From the NCBI GenBank assembly GCA_017618115.1, contig JAFZUX010000015.1, positions 18,476-82,475 of the forward strand: a stretch of 64,000 nt of DNA, read 5' to 3'. Under the pieces are notes generated by a model. That model was given only the letters and a program-made list of their open reading frames with translations, was not told the DNA's origin and did not search any database. Of this stretch, positions 34,526 through 43,670 are shown one piece after another. Made by a program: the position numbers and the translations under genes. Source of the stretch: Bacteroidales bacterium. GTDB lineage: Bacteria; Bacteroidota; Bacteroidia; Bacteroidales; UBA932. Each line of letters begins with the position of its first letter. Positions within the stretch are counted from its first letter, which is position 1.

Positions 34526-35746
34526 CTACTGCTTGAGCCATAACTCTGGATTTTGCTTTTGCGTACCGTTCCAGAGTTCAAAGTGAAGCTCTGAACTTTC
34601 CTGCTTGGTATCCAGAGTTCCAATCAGTGCGCCCGTTGCAATCTTCTGACCTGCTTTCACATTCACGCGTCCCAGTTTGCAGTAGAAGGTGAAGTATTTG
34701 CCGTGCTCAACCAGAACGCAGTTGCTGTATCCAGGAATAACAATCACCTTCTTAACAACGCCCTCATAAACGGAGTATACGTTGCAACCCGTTGGTGCGG
34801 AAATATTTACACCGTTATTGAATGGTAACTTAACACCTTTTATGGTTGGGTGAGGATGCTCGCCGAATCCCTCAACTATCACTCCGCGCTTAACCGGCCA
34901 AGGAAGTTTTCCGCGGTTGTTTTCAAATGAACCGCTCAAACGTGCGCTCTCCGGAGTCTCCTTGTAAGCGGTTGTTTTACCTGTAGTTGTAGTTGTTTTT
35001 ATAGCCTCTGCAATCATCTTCTCTATCTCTTTGTTGAGGCGTGCGGCCTGCTCCTTCTTCTGCTTAAGTTCCTGAGTATATTTGGATTGCTGCTTTGCAA
35101 GAGATTTCTCCAGGTTCTTGTTTTTCTCCTGATCCTTCTTGAGTTTGTTCAGTTCCTCCTCTTTAGTGTGCTGAGTCTTACGGTTTTCCGCCTGCAGTTT
35201 GGAGAGCTGGCTCTTCTCTTCTTCCAACTCCCGGCTCGCTTTACGTATCTTTTTTGCTTCTAAGGAAAGCGCTGAGGAGTAGTTCTTTAGATAACTCCAA
35301 CGGCGGTATCCCTGCTCAATATTATCACTGGCAATGACATACATAAACCATTTGCGGGAGTCTCTGTTGTTGTACCCTTTGACTATCATTCTGCGGTACA
35401 TCTTCTTCAGCGTATCCAGCTGACGGCTCATGATTTCCAGCTTTTTAGCCTTGTCTGAAATCTCCTCGCTCTGGCGGTTGATATCCTTCTCCAACCTCTC
35501 AATGATTCTCTCTCTTACGTCCGCCTTCTTTTTGAGAAGATTGAGCTCTGCGATGGTGTTTTTGCGCTGCTTCTTTGTCTGTTCTATCTGCTTGTCTAAG
35601 AACTGAATATCCTGCTCCAACTTTCCCGCCTGTGCCTTTTTGCTTTCAATGTTTTTGTTCTGGCACAGGGCTTTGCAAGGGGCAAAGAGAAACATCCCGA
35701 TAATTATCGGGAGAATCCAAACCCTTGTTTTCAGATGCTCTCTCAT
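34526..35746 (-). CDS. EnvC/NlpD-type murein hydrolase activator with degenerate LytM domain
   Basis: The 406 residues consist of a signal sequence/short hydrophobic segment (about 10-28), a long coiled coil (about 35-245, rich in Lys, Glu, Gln) and a C-terminal M23/LytM domain (about 285-403). The zinc site is degraded: GxxNNGVNIS replaces the Asp ligand with Asn, YCKLG stands where a His is expected, and ELHFELW keeps only the second His of HxH. This is the pattern of EnvC, which activates amidases at division sites instead of cutting itself. The start overlaps the preceding TPR gene by 4 bp. Confidence 0.87.
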   Translation of the reverse strand: MREHLKTRVWILPIIIGMFLFAPCKALCQNKNIESKKAQAGKLEQDIQFLDKQIEQTKKQRKNTIAELNLLKKKADVRERIIERLEKDINRQSEEISDKAKKLEIMSRQLDTLKKMYRRMIVKGYNNRDSRKWFMYVIASDNIEQGYRRWSYLKNYSSALSLEAKKIRKASRELEEEKSQLSKLQAENRKTQHTKEEELNKLKKDQEKNKNLEKSLAKQQSKYTQELKQKKEQAARLNKEIEKMIAEAIKTTTTTGKTTAYKETPESARLSGSFENNRGKLPWPVKRGVIVEGFGEHPHPTIKGVKLPFNNGVNISAPTGCNVYSVYEGVVKKVIVIPGYSNCVLVEHGKYFTFYCKLGRVNVKAGQKIATGALIGTLDTKQESSELHFELWNGTQKQNPELWLKQ

Positions 35747-37506
35747 TTCTCTTCTCTTGCTTTTTTACGTGCCTCTACTTTTTTGGAAAGTTTCTCCAAT
35801 TCCGTGGTATCTGAGGTCTCCAAAGTGTTGTCTAAGGCCCTTTTAAGAGCTTTCTCATAGTAGATGAAGGCCAGGTCGTACTCCTTTAAGTCAAAGAGAA
35901 TATCTGCATAATGTTCCATAAGAACGGTGCTCTCTCCTCCGTCAAAAGCAACGGCCTGCTGGAGATATTTCTTTGCCTGCTCCTTCTCTCCCATAAGGTA
36001 GAGAATCCAGCCGTAGGTATCCAGATATGTAGATTCAGACGGATTGTCGTCTATTGTTATCTTGCTCATCTGCAACGCTTTGTTCAGATCACCCTGAGGC
36101 GTGCCGGTGGCAAGGTACCAGGCGTAGTTGTTAAGAACCGGAGCGTTTCTGGGATCCATCTTGAGAGCCTTTTTGTAAAATTTGAAGGCCTCTTTATTGT
36201 TCTCCTTCTGGTGGTAAATATCTCCCACAAAAGAGTAAATCTGAAGCAGAGTGGCTGTATCTTTCTCTCTCTTAAGGTTTTTCTCCTGAGAGAGCAGAGT
36301 CTCTATTGCCTCATCTAACTTTCCCTGGTTGTACTGTGCAATCCCCTTAAACTGAAACAGATCTTTGTTCTGCTCCGGAACCACCGCCATGGTGGAGTCT
36401 GTAAAGAGTTCAAGGCGAGGCCAATCCTCACGGCTGTAAAGGAAGGAGATAATGTTGGAACGGATGTAGTAATCCGTTGGGTAATACTTGAGAGTTCTCT
36501 CCAAAGCGTTCATAGCCAACTCGCTCTCTCCGCTGCGTGCCATGAACATTGCACTTGAGATGGCAATGGAACTGTCTGAAGGATGGGCTCTTGAGAGGGC
36601 GTCCAGACATTTGGACATCTCCTTTGCGTAACGCTGTTTGTATACCGGGAGTTCCATCACGCTCTCCACGTGCTGCTTCTTAATTGAAGGATCCACCTCA
36701 GGATTTTCCAAAAATGATTTGAGGTAACCCAGATAGAGGGCGTGGTTTCCATTTCTGCGGTAAATCTCCATTTTACCAAAGAGGGCGGGAATGCACTGAG
36801 GGTCATTTCTTAAGGCCTTGTCATAGTAAACAATGGCCAGGGAATCCTTTCCCTCAGACTCCAGAAGTTCCGCAATATAAGTCTCATAGAGTTCTGACGG
36901 TGTTTTGGCATCCGCCTCCTCCAGGACCTCAATAGCCTTCTGAGTGTTGTTCTGACCGCTGTAAATTTTAAAGCGGGTTATTGTGGAGATATCGTTCGGC
37001 CCCACCGCCTTCTCCAGACGGTCTGCCAGTATCAGGGCCCTATCTTGCTGTCCTCTTGGAATATAGATGTTTATCAGGTTAGTATAAGGATCTCTTTTTG
37101 TAGGATATTTGTTTACCAGCTTCTCAAAAATCTTTATGGCCTCCGTAACATCCGTGTTCTGCATGTAAACGGCGCCCAGGGTGGCGGCATAGTAGTAGTT
37201 GTTGCTGTCCAGTGCCACCGCCTGCCTCAAATTCATCTCTGCCGGCTGCAGTTTGTTTTCCACCAGGTCCACCTTTGCCATAAGGTAGAAGGCGGCGTCA
37301 TTGGCCGGGTTGTACTGCAGTGCCTGGCGACAAAGGGAGCGAACCTTTTCCGCATCGCGATAATTATATGCTCTTTGAGCCTCTATGATGCAGGAATCGC
37401 TCTTAAAAAGGTCTGTTTGCTTTGGTAAATCCTGCCCAAAGAGTCCTGTAGGGCAGAAAATCGGCACAAACAGTGCCCACAGCAGTGTGTATGCAATCTT
37501 TCTCAT
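35743..37506 (-). CDS. Exported tetratricopeptide-repeat protein
   Basis: With the ATG at 37506 the protein has 587 residues: signal peptide (MRKIAYTLLWALFVPIFCPTGLFGQ) followed by about 14 TPR units, e.g. AAFYLMAKVDLVENKLQPAEMN-like repeats and NAPVLNNYAWYLA near the end, and a Lys/Glu-rich tail. The open frame extends upstream to 37611 but over the promoter element at 37518-37525. The function is probably as an interaction platform in the periplasm. Its end overlaps the EnvC-like gene in an ATGA junction, suggesting that both act on the same envelope process. Confidence 0.88.
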   Translation of the reverse strand: MRKIAYTLLWALFVPIFCPTGLFGQDLPKQTDLFKSDSCIIEAQRAYNYRDAEKVRSLCRQALQYNPANDAAFYLMAKVDLVENKLQPAEMNLRQAVALDSNNYYYAATLGAVYMQNTDVTEAIKIFEKLVNKYPTKRDPYTNLINIYIPRGQQDRALILADRLEKAVGPNDISTITRFKIYSGQNNTQKAIEVLEEADAKTPSELYETYIAELLESEGKDSLAIVYYDKALRNDPQCIPALFGKMEIYRRNGNHALYLGYLKSFLENPEVDPSIKKQHVESVMELPVYKQRYAKEMSKCLDALSRAHPSDSSIAISSAMFMARSGESELAMNALERTLKYYPTDYYIRSNIISFLYSREDWPRLELFTDSTMAVVPEQNKDLFQFKGIAQYNQGKLDEAIETLLSQEKNLKREKDTATLLQIYSFVGDIYHQKENNKEAFKFYKKALKMDPRNAPVLNNYAWYLATGTPQGDLNKALQMSKITIDDNPSESTYLDTYGWILYLMGEKEQAKKYLQQAVAFDGGESTVLMEHYADILFDLKEYDLAFIYYEKALKRALDNTLETSDTTELEKLSKKVEARKKAREEK

Positions 37507-37517
37507 ATCTACCATTG

Positions 37518-37525
37518 CAAAAGTA
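37518..37525 (-). promoter_or_regulatory. -7 promoter element of the TPR/EnvC operon
   Basis: On the minus strand this reads TACTTTTG, matching TAnnTTTG, 11 nt before the ATG at 37506. Confidence 0.55.
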
Positions 37526-37568
37526 GCAAATAATGTGCTAATCCCTCTTGAAATAGCGTCGGATTGAT

Positions 37569-37576
37569 TAAATTTG
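37569..37576 (+). promoter_or_regulatory. -7 promoter element of the ECF sigma/Dma operon
   Basis: TAAATTTG fits TAnnTTTG, with CTTG 18 nt upstream (37547-37550). It lies 39 nt before the sigma ATG and makes the more upstream in-frame start at 37574 impossible. The match to the housekeeping consensus suggests at least basal transcription by the main sigma factor. Confidence 0.5.
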
Positions 37577-37615
37577 TATTGCTTTTGCAACCTTTTGGGG
37601 CAAACTTGCATCTTT

Positions 37616-38185
37616 ATGTCAGAAGATAAGAAGACACGGGCACAGCAGGACTCTTACTCCGAGCTTGTGAAAAAATGCAGGGAGCAGGACAGAAGAGCTC
37701 AGAAAGAGCTCTATGACAGGCTCTCTGTAAAAATGTTCCCTGTCTGTCTGCGCTACATAGGAGATAGAGAAAAGAGCAAGGATGTCCTTCATGACGGCTT
37801 CATAACTCTATTTACCAAACTCAGAGAATACCGCGGTGACGGTGTTTTTGAGGGGTGGGCCAGAAGAATTTTCGTTACTACGGCACTTATGTACCTGCGT
37901 AAGAACGATGTTCTTCATCAAGCCAAACAGATTGACGGAGAGGTTCCGGTAACGGACAAGGAGTTTGTTCTGGATCCTAAAGAGACCGCCAATTTGGACG
38001 CGGACAAGATTATGGAACTGATTGTCTCAATGCCGGAGGGGTTTAGAACAGTCTTCAATCTCTATGCAATGGAGGGCTTCTCTCATAAGGAGATAGCAAA
38101 GATGTTGGGTTTGAGTGAGGGTGGATGCCGTTCTCAGCTTAGCCGGGCGAGAGTGTGGTTGCAGGAGAGACTAAAGAAGAAGTAA
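37616..38185 (+). CDS. ECF-type RNA polymerase sigma factor
   Basis: The 189 residues have sigma region 2 (about 15-90; VCLRYIGDREKSKDVLHDGFITLFTKLREYRGDGVFEGWARRIF region, without a sigma 1.1 or 3 domain) and region 4 (about 128-185; MPEGFRTVFNLYAMEGFSHKEIA then LSEGGCRSQLSRARVWLQ). It is followed after 3 bp by the predicted dual membrane-spanning anti-sigma factor, which is expected to hold it inactive at the membrane. The start at 37616 fits the promoter upstream. Target genes are unknown. Confidence 0.92.
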   Translation: MSEDKKTRAQQDSYSELVKKCREQDRRAQKELYDRLSVKMFPVCLRYIGDREKSKDVLHDGFITLFTKLREYRGDGVFEGWARRIFVTTALMYLRKNDVLHQAKQIDGEVPVTDKEFVLDPKETANLDADKIMELIVSMPEGFRTVFNLYAMEGFSHKEIAKMLGLSEGGCRSQLSRARVWLQERLKKK

Positions 38186-38188
38186 CCC

Positions 38189-39415
38189 GTGCAAAATAGT
38201 AAGAAAGTGAAAGAATTAAAGAAGATATTGGACGAGGGCTTAAGCAACAAGTGGTCTCTTACAGAGAGCGAGAAATCCTCTTTGTGGGACGCCATTGAGG
38301 CACAGTTGGATCCTGCAGCACCGGTGGCCGCTCCTAAGAGGGGAGGCTTCATCAGATGGTACTATGCTGCAGCAGCTCTGGCTGCCGCTGCGGTTGCCCT
38401 TTTCTTCTTACTCAAAGCACCTTCTTCACCGAACACCCCTTTCCAGCCTGAAATTCAACCTATTGAAAAAACTACAATTGTGGCGGGGAACGGGGCGGAC
38501 AATATAGCTGACACGCAAAAAGGTGAAAAGGATGTTCAGATGCCTCTGCTGGCCCATGCGGGTTACAAAAATCCTGTAAGCCAGCAAGGTCTATCTGGAT
38601 ATTCAGAGCCTGAGCCTGAGACTGAAACTGAGATTGTTACGGTAACTGAACCGTCAACAGAGGAGGTTCCCGTTAAAGAGGCTGAGCCGCAAAAGAGTTC
38701 AGTAAAGCCTAGTAAGGAGGAGGTTACACGTGCTCAGGTTGAGCGCAACAGTTATTTGGCGGAGAACAACAAAAAGTCCTACGGCCAGAGGATTTCAATT
38801 AATGCCGCTTCAAACTTCTCAAGCAGAGGCAAATTGGAGTCTCCATCCCTCGGATTTATTCAGGGGTTGGTTCCAAGTTATGAGATGCACTCTGCAGCCC
38901 CTCAAATAAGCAAAGTTTCCAACACTAAATATACTCTCCCTCTAATGTTCACTCTGGGAGTAAGTTACAAGTTAAGTGACGTTGTAACCGTTGGTTCCGG
39001 TGTAAGATATACCTATCTGCACAGCAAGTACAACGGTTTTATGAACGGAATTTACTATGACATCAAACAGGCCATTCACTATATTGGTGTTCCGGTAAAC
39101 TTTAACTTTAACGTAGTCTCTTCCAACTCCTGGAATGTATATGCAACTGCAGGAGGAACAGTGGAAAAGGGTGTGAGAGTTACCTATCAGGCAAGGACTT
39201 CCGGTCAGGATAAGACTTACAACTCAACTGTCAAAGGCTTGCAATTTTCTGTTGGAACCGGTATCGGTCTTGAGTATAACTTTAGCAAGAGCGTAGGTCT
39301 CTATCTTCAGCCGCAGGTTGTATACTACTTTGACAATAAGGCTCCTGAGAACATACGCAGCAGCCAGCCTCTGCAAGTTGAGGCTGAGGTGGGTCTCCGT
39401 TTCCACATTAAATAA
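38189..39415 (+). CDS. Predicted dual membrane-spanning anti-sigma factor (Dma-type): inner-membrane helix plus outer-membrane barrel
   Basis: The 408 residues start with GTG, 3 bp after the sigma gene. Layout: cytoplasmic, charged N-terminus (1-55) suited to sigma binding; one membrane helix (about 58-76, Ala-rich, ending FFLL); an acidic, Pro/Thr/Glu-rich linker (about 80-195; ETETEIVTVTEPSTEEV) long enough to cross the periplasm; then an eight-strand-like outer-membrane barrel (about 198-408) with alternating aromatic strands and a closing VGLRFHIK. Proteins with this layout encoded next to ECF sigma factors have been described in Bacteroides thetaiotaomicron as Dma proteins that control vesiculation. 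Assignment here rests on topology and gene order. Confidence 0.78.
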   Translation: MQNSKKVKELKKILDEGLSNKWSLTESEKSSLWDAIEAQLDPAAPVAAPKRGGFIRWYYAAAALAAAAVALFFLLKAPSSPNTPFQPEIQPIEKTTIVAGNGADNIADTQKGEKDVQMPLLAHAGYKNPVSQQGLSGYSEPEPETETEIVTVTEPSTEEVPVKEAEPQKSSVKPSKEEVTRAQVERNSYLAENNKKSYGQRISINAASNFSSRGKLESPSLGFIQGLVPSYEMHSAAPQISKVSNTKYTLPLMFTLGVSYKLSDVVTVGSGVRYTYLHSKYNGFMNGIYYDIKQAIHYIGVPVNFNFNVVSSNSWNVYATAGGTVEKGVRVTYQARTSGQDKTYNSTVKGLQFSVGTGIGLEYNFSKSVGLYLQPQVVYYFDNKAPENIRSSQPLQVEAEVGLRFHIK

Positions 39416-40168
39416 TTACCTGTTTTTTATAATCTGACGTGCCAGATTGTTGGCAAAGAGAAAGTCATTGACCTCTTTGCACTCTGAGTGCATTATCTCC
39501 TCATTGTTTCCCTCCCAAAGGAGTTTGCCCTTGTAGATGAAGCCAATATGATCTCCAATCTCCATTACGGAGTTCATATCGTGTGTATTGATGACGGTGG
39601 TTATCTGATATTCCTGCGTAATCTCCTGCAGCAGATGGTCTATCACAATAGCGGTAGTTGGGTCCAGTCCGGAGTTGGGCTCGTCACAGAACAAGTATTT
39701 GGGGTTGAGCGCAATGGCTCGTGCTATGCCCACTCTCTTCTGCATTCCACCGGAGATCTGAGAAGGGTAAAGTTTGTTGACGTTCTCAAGATTAACCCTT
39801 TTAAGACAGAAGTTTACACGCTCCAGTTTCTCTTCTTTGCTCCAGGGGGTGAAGAAATCCATCGGGAACATTACATTCTCCTCCACGGTAGCAAAGTCAA
39901 AGAGGGCACTGCCCTGGAAGAGCATTCCCATCTCTTTGCGGAACATTTTTCTCTCCGACAACGTCATCTTTGTAAAGTTGTGTTCGTTGTAGAAAATGTC
40001 CCCTTTGTCCGGCTCGTAAAGGCCTACTATATTCTTGAGCAATACCGTTTTACCGCTTCCGCTGGCCCCTATGATAAGAGAACAGTTGCCCGGCCGGAAC
40101 TTGATATTTATATCTTCCAAAACCGGCTCGTTGTCAAAGAACTTATATAAACCCTTAACTTCAATCAT
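39416..40168 (-). CDS. mlaF: Phospholipid ABC transporter ATPase (MlaF-type)
   Basis: ATPase of the Mla/MCE system for lipid transport between inner and outer membranes. The 250 residues contain Walker A GASGSGKTVLLK (about 34-45), the ABC signature ISGGMQKRVGIARA, Walker B LFCDEPNSGLDP and the switch His in INTHD. The segment SGGMQKR is typical of MCE-type ATPases. It shares one base with the permease gene upstream. A substrate-binding MlaD-like gene is not in this window and would have to be elsewhere. It converges on the Dma-type gene without any gap. Confidence 0.9.
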   Translation of the reverse strand: MIEVKGLYKFFDNEPVLEDINIKFRPGNCSLIIGASGSGKTVLLKNIVGLYEPDKGDIFYNEHNFTKMTLSERKMFRKEMGMLFQGSALFDFATVEENVMFPMDFFTPWSKEEKLERVNFCLKRVNLENVNKLYPSQISGGMQKRVGIARAIALNPKYLFCDEPNSGLDPTTAIVIDHLLQEITQEYQITTVINTHDMNSVMEIGDHIGFIYKGKLLWEGNNEEIMHSECKEVNDFLFANNLARQIIKNR

Positions 40169-40908
40169 TAGAGCAACAGTTTTGTAAGCAGCAAATCAAA
40201 AACGAGTATTACGGTACAACTTACCACAATGGCCTGCGTGCTGCTTCTTCCAACTCCGAGAGAGCCGCCCTTTGCGTGGTAGCCGTAATATGAAGCGAGC
40301 GAGGTTATTATAAAACAGAAAAGGCTCATCTTAATCATGCTGTAATATATAAACCACTCGTTGAAGGCAAAATGGAGCCCCTCGTCATATTGGGCAAGTG
40401 TTATTATTCCGGTTAAGGCCACAATGACTCCTCCTCCTAAAAGTCCGAGCAAAAAGCTGACAATCATAAGGAAAGGGCTGAGGAGTGTGGAGGCGCAAAC
40501 CTTTGGAAGTATCAGATAATTAGCGGAATTTACCCCCATAATCTCCATTGCATCTATCTGTTCCGTTATCCTCATACTTCCAATTTCCGAAGAGATATTG
40601 GAACCTATCTTACCGGCAAGGATAAGGGCTATTGAGGTGGAGCAGAACTCCAAAACAAGACTTTCACGAGCCATTACGCCAACGTAAAACTTTGGAATAA
40701 AAGGACTTTCTATGTTATTGGCGGTCTGGATTACAATAACCGCACCTATGAAGACGGAGATGATGGAAATAAGAGGTATAGAGGCTAACATCAATTTGTT
40801 TCCCTCTTTCCAAAACTGCCTCCAAAAGATGCTCCATTTCTCCGGTTTTTTGAAAACCCTGAGCATCAGCTGGTAATACTCTCCGGCTATTTGAAACAAA
40901 AGTCTCAT
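40168..40908 (-). CDS. mlaE: Phospholipid ABC transporter permease (MlaE-type)
   Basis: The 246 residues contain five or so membrane segments and the MlaE permease pattern: FVGAVIVIQTAN-like segment near residue 50, ELGPVLTALILAGRxGS counterpart reading STSIALILAGKIGSNISSEIGSMR, then EQIDAMEIMGVNSANYLILPKV, and the C-terminal GYHAKGGSLGVGRSSTQAIV. Partner of MlaF immediately downstream. The start is divergent from waaA; both genes serve outer-membrane assembly. Confidence 0.92.
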   Translation of the reverse strand: MRLLFQIAGEYYQLMLRVFKKPEKWSIFWRQFWKEGNKLMLASIPLISIISVFIGAVIVIQTANNIESPFIPKFYVGVMARESLVLEFCSTSIALILAGKIGSNISSEIGSMRITEQIDAMEIMGVNSANYLILPKVCASTLLSPFLMIVSFLLGLLGGGVIVALTGIITLAQYDEGLHFAFNEWFIYYSMIKMSLFCFIITSLASYYGYHAKGGSLGVGRSSTQAIVVSCTVILVFDLLLTKLLL

Positions 40909-40964
40909 CTCAATAGGAATACACCATAAGGATGTGCAATTTACTCAAATTCGGGAAAAATCAC

Positions 40965-40972
40965 TAATTTTG
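40965..40972 (+). promoter_or_regulatory. -7 promoter element of waaA
   Basis: TAATTTTG matches TAnnTTTG. It lies 15 nt before the ATG at 40988, which rules out the in-frame start at 40934. Confidence 0.55.
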
Positions 40973-40987
40973 AGAGCTGTTACGGAT

Positions 40988-42271
40988 ATGATTAAATTCT
41001 TTTACAACATAGGTATTTACCTTGTGATGCCCCTGGTTGGGGTTGCCTCTTTATTCAGCAGAAAGACAAAGTTGTTTTACAAAGGCAGAGTTGGGTTGGT
41101 GAGGAAAATAGAGGAGGCCTTTAAGGGTGAGACATCTGACGTTATATGGTTTCACTGCTCCTCAGTGGGTGAATTTGAACAGTCCCGCCCTCTTATTGAG
41201 TGGTTTAAAGGAAACTCCCCGGAGAGCAAAATTCTTCTCACTTTCTTCTCCCCAAGCGGCTATGAATTAAGAAAGAACTACCCTTTGGCAGATTGGGTTT
41301 TCTATCTCCCGATAGATACACCTACCAACGCCCGCCGCGTGGTCTCCGCCGTAAAGCCTAAGAAACTGATATTTACAAAGTACGATCTTTGGAAGAACTA
41401 TATAAACAAGAGCAGTAAGAGAGGGTGCGAACTCTATCTCATCTCTGCCATTTTCCGCCCTTACCAATCCTTCTTCAAATGGTGGGGAGGTTTCTTCCGT
41501 TCCATGCTGAGAAAATTCAACTTCATCTTTGTTCAGGATGAAGAGTCAAAGAGGATGCTGGAGACCATCGGGATAAAAGAGAATGTGGTAGTTAGCGGTG
41601 ATACCCGTTTTGACCGTGTGGAGAAGATAGCATCTGAGAGCAAGGAGTTTCCGGCCATTGCAGAGTTTTCAAAGGAGAACTTCACCATTGTTGCGGGCAG
41701 TTCCTGGCTTCCTGATGATGAGCTGATTGCAGAGGTGATGAAGAACTTCTCCAAGGTAAAATTGATTGTGGCGCCTCATGAGATTCACAAGGAGAGGATA
41801 GATAAGGTTGTGGAGGTTTACTCCTCTTACGGAGTTGTTAAATACTCTGATATTAAAGATGATGCAGAGAGGGAGAGTATAAGCGAGAATCCTCATCCGC
41901 TCTTTGAAGGCAAGAGAGTTCTTGTAATTGATTGCATTGGAATCCTCTCATCTCTATACAGATACGCAGATTTTGCCTACATAGGCGGAGGTTTCGGAGT
42001 TGGTATTCATAACACTCTGGAGGCTGCGGTTTACGGTGTGCCGCTGGCGTTTGGGCCTAATTACAAGAAGTTTAAGGAGGCCATAGATCTTATAGATTGC
42101 AACGGCGCAACCTGCGTTACCACTCCGTCCGAACTTTACCAGGTGGTGGATAACTGCGTTAAAGACAAGGAACTCAGAGATTTCCGCGCAAGCAACTGCC
42201 GCAAATATGTGGAGAAGAATCTGGGGGCTACGGAAAAGATTGTATCTAGAATAACAAATAAAAATGAATAG
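40988..42271 (+). CDS. waaA: 3-deoxy-D-manno-octulosonic acid transferase
   Basis: GT30 enzyme that adds Kdo to lipid IVA during lipopolysaccharide synthesis, at the inner membrane. With the start at 40988 it has 427 residues: N-terminal membrane anchor (MIKFFYNIGIYLVMPLVG), IWFHCSSVGEFEQSRPLIE carrying the catalytic Glu, FVQDEESKRML, VVSGDTRFDRV and the CMP-Kdo site IGGGFGVGIHNTLEAAVYGVP. Its end overlaps the start of the NamZ-like gene by 8 bp. The gene proves a Gram-negative, LPS-bearing envelope. Confidence 0.94.
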   Translation: MIKFFYNIGIYLVMPLVGVASLFSRKTKLFYKGRVGLVRKIEEAFKGETSDVIWFHCSSVGEFEQSRPLIEWFKGNSPESKILLTFFSPSGYELRKNYPLADWVFYLPIDTPTNARRVVSAVKPKKLIFTKYDLWKNYINKSSKRGCELYLISAIFRPYQSFFKWWGGFFRSMLRKFNFIFVQDEESKRMLETIGIKENVVVSGDTRFDRVEKIASESKEFPAIAEFSKENFTIVAGSSWLPDDELIAEVMKNFSKVKLIVAPHEIHKERIDKVVEVYSSYGVVKYSDIKDDAERESISENPHPLFEGKRVLVIDCIGILSSLYRYADFAYIGGGFGVGIHNTLEAAVYGVPLAFGPNYKKFKEAIDLIDCNGATCVTTPSELYQVVDNCVKDKELRDFRASNCRKYVEKNLGATEKIVSRITNKNE

Positions 42272-43637
42272 AGTTTTCTCTTTGGTTGTTGCATTGTTTG
42301 TGACAACCTCTTTTTCTACTAAAGATTTCAGAAACGTAGATTACAGATGGGCGTATCATAATGATATTCAGCCCGGTGCTGCCTCATTGGATGAGTACCT
42401 TCCGCTTCTGAAGGGCAAGAGAGTATGCTTCCTTTCAAACCAGACGGGAATAATTCTTAAGCAGGGAAAGACTCTTCCTATGGAACTCTCCATAAGCAAC
42501 GGACTTGACGCTATGGATGATGTGGATCTTTCACTCTATACTCACGTTCTGGATACTCTTTTGAGTAAGGGAGTTAACGTTGTCTGCCTTATGTCTCCGG
42601 AGCACGGCTTCCGCGGAACTGCAGATGCAGGAGAGCACGTTGCAAGCGGAGTGGATGAGAAGACCAATATTCCTATCCGTTCTCTCTACGGGGCCAAGAT
42701 GAAGGAGGATGAGATGATGGCGGGCTTTGATGTGATGCTCTTTGATCTTCAGGATGTTGGAGTGAGATTCTATACCTATTACATCACTATGATTAAGATG
42801 ATGGAAAAGTGCGCAAGGCGTAATATTCCGTTCATAGTTTTGGACAGACCTAACCCTATAGGATTCCTTACGGACGGTCCTATTCTGGATATGAAATACA
42901 AGAGCGGAGTGGGCGCTCTTCCAATTCCTGTGGCTCACGGAATGACTATGGGAGAGATAGCATATATGGCTAACGAGAAGGGATGGCTCTCATTCAGCGG
43001 AAAAAACTGGAAAGCGGATCCAACCGTTAAGTGTGACCTTACAGTTATCCGTTGCATCAACTACAGACGAGATTCTCACTACCGTCTGCCTGTTAAACCA
43101 TCTCCTAACCTCCCTAATATGAGGAGCGTATATCTCTATCCTTCTACCTGTTACTTTGAGGGAACTCATACCAGTCTGGGTAGGGGAACCGTAGCTCCGT
43201 TCCAGATTTACGGCTCTCCTGAGATGACAACCACCTCACTTACCGGAAGAGACCCTTACGGAGAGAAGGAGAGGGTTGCCGCTCCTTTTGAGTTTACTCC
43301 AAGAAGCGTTGCCGGAGCCAAGAATCCTCCTCTGCTGAACAAAGATTGCAAAGGTGTGGATTTGAGAACGTTGCCAATCAACCGCATTAATGACGGCAAG
43401 GTGAATCTCACTTACATCATAGATGCTTACATTGGAAGCGGCTCAAAGGGAGATGATTTCTTCACTAAGATGTTTGAACTTGAGATTGGACAGGAGTGGG
43501 TTCGTAAGACAATCATCAAGAAGGCAAAAGATAATACCTGCAATGCCGGTGATCTTGCCAAAAAACTGAACCGCAAGTGGAGTAAAGAGGTTAAGAACTT
43601 CATAAAAGAAAGGAAGCCGTACTTACTTTACGAGTAA
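42264..43637 (+). CDS. namZ: NamZ-type exo-beta-N-acetylmuramidase (DUF1343, GH171)
   Basis: Predicted to remove MurNAc from the non-reducing ends of peptidoglycan fragments. The 457 residues have an N-terminal signal sequence (about 1-18) and then the DUF1343 pattern: KRVCFLSNQTGI (about 51-62), LMSPEHGFRG, FDLQDVGVRFYTY (about 155-167), LDRPNPIG, HGMTMGE and CYFEGTHTSLGRGTVAPFQ. The length is slightly above the usual 400 or so. It overlaps waaA by 8 bp, so both envelope genes share a transcript. A single long gap follows before the convergent M13 peptidase. Confidence 0.88.
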   Translation: MNRVFSLVVALFVTTSFSTKDFRNVDYRWAYHNDIQPGAASLDEYLPLLKGKRVCFLSNQTGIILKQGKTLPMELSISNGLDAMDDVDLSLYTHVLDTLLSKGVNVVCLMSPEHGFRGTADAGEHVASGVDEKTNIPIRSLYGAKMKEDEMMAGFDVMLFDLQDVGVRFYTYYITMIKMMEKCARRNIPFIVLDRPNPIGFLTDGPILDMKYKSGVGALPIPVAHGMTMGEIAYMANEKGWLSFSGKNWKADPTVKCDLTVIRCINYRRDSHYRLPVKPSPNLPNMRSVYLYPSTCYFEGTHTSLGRGTVAPFQIYGSPEMTTTSLTGRDPYGEKERVAAPFEFTPRSVAGAKNPPLLNKDCKGVDLRTLPINRINDGKVNLTYIIDAYIGSGSKGDDFFTKMFELEIGQEWVRKTIIKKAKDNTCNAGDLAKKLNRKWSKEVKNFIKERKPYLLYE

Positions 43638-43670
43638 GCCGGCTCCCCTTAAAAATCAATCCGTTACAGA

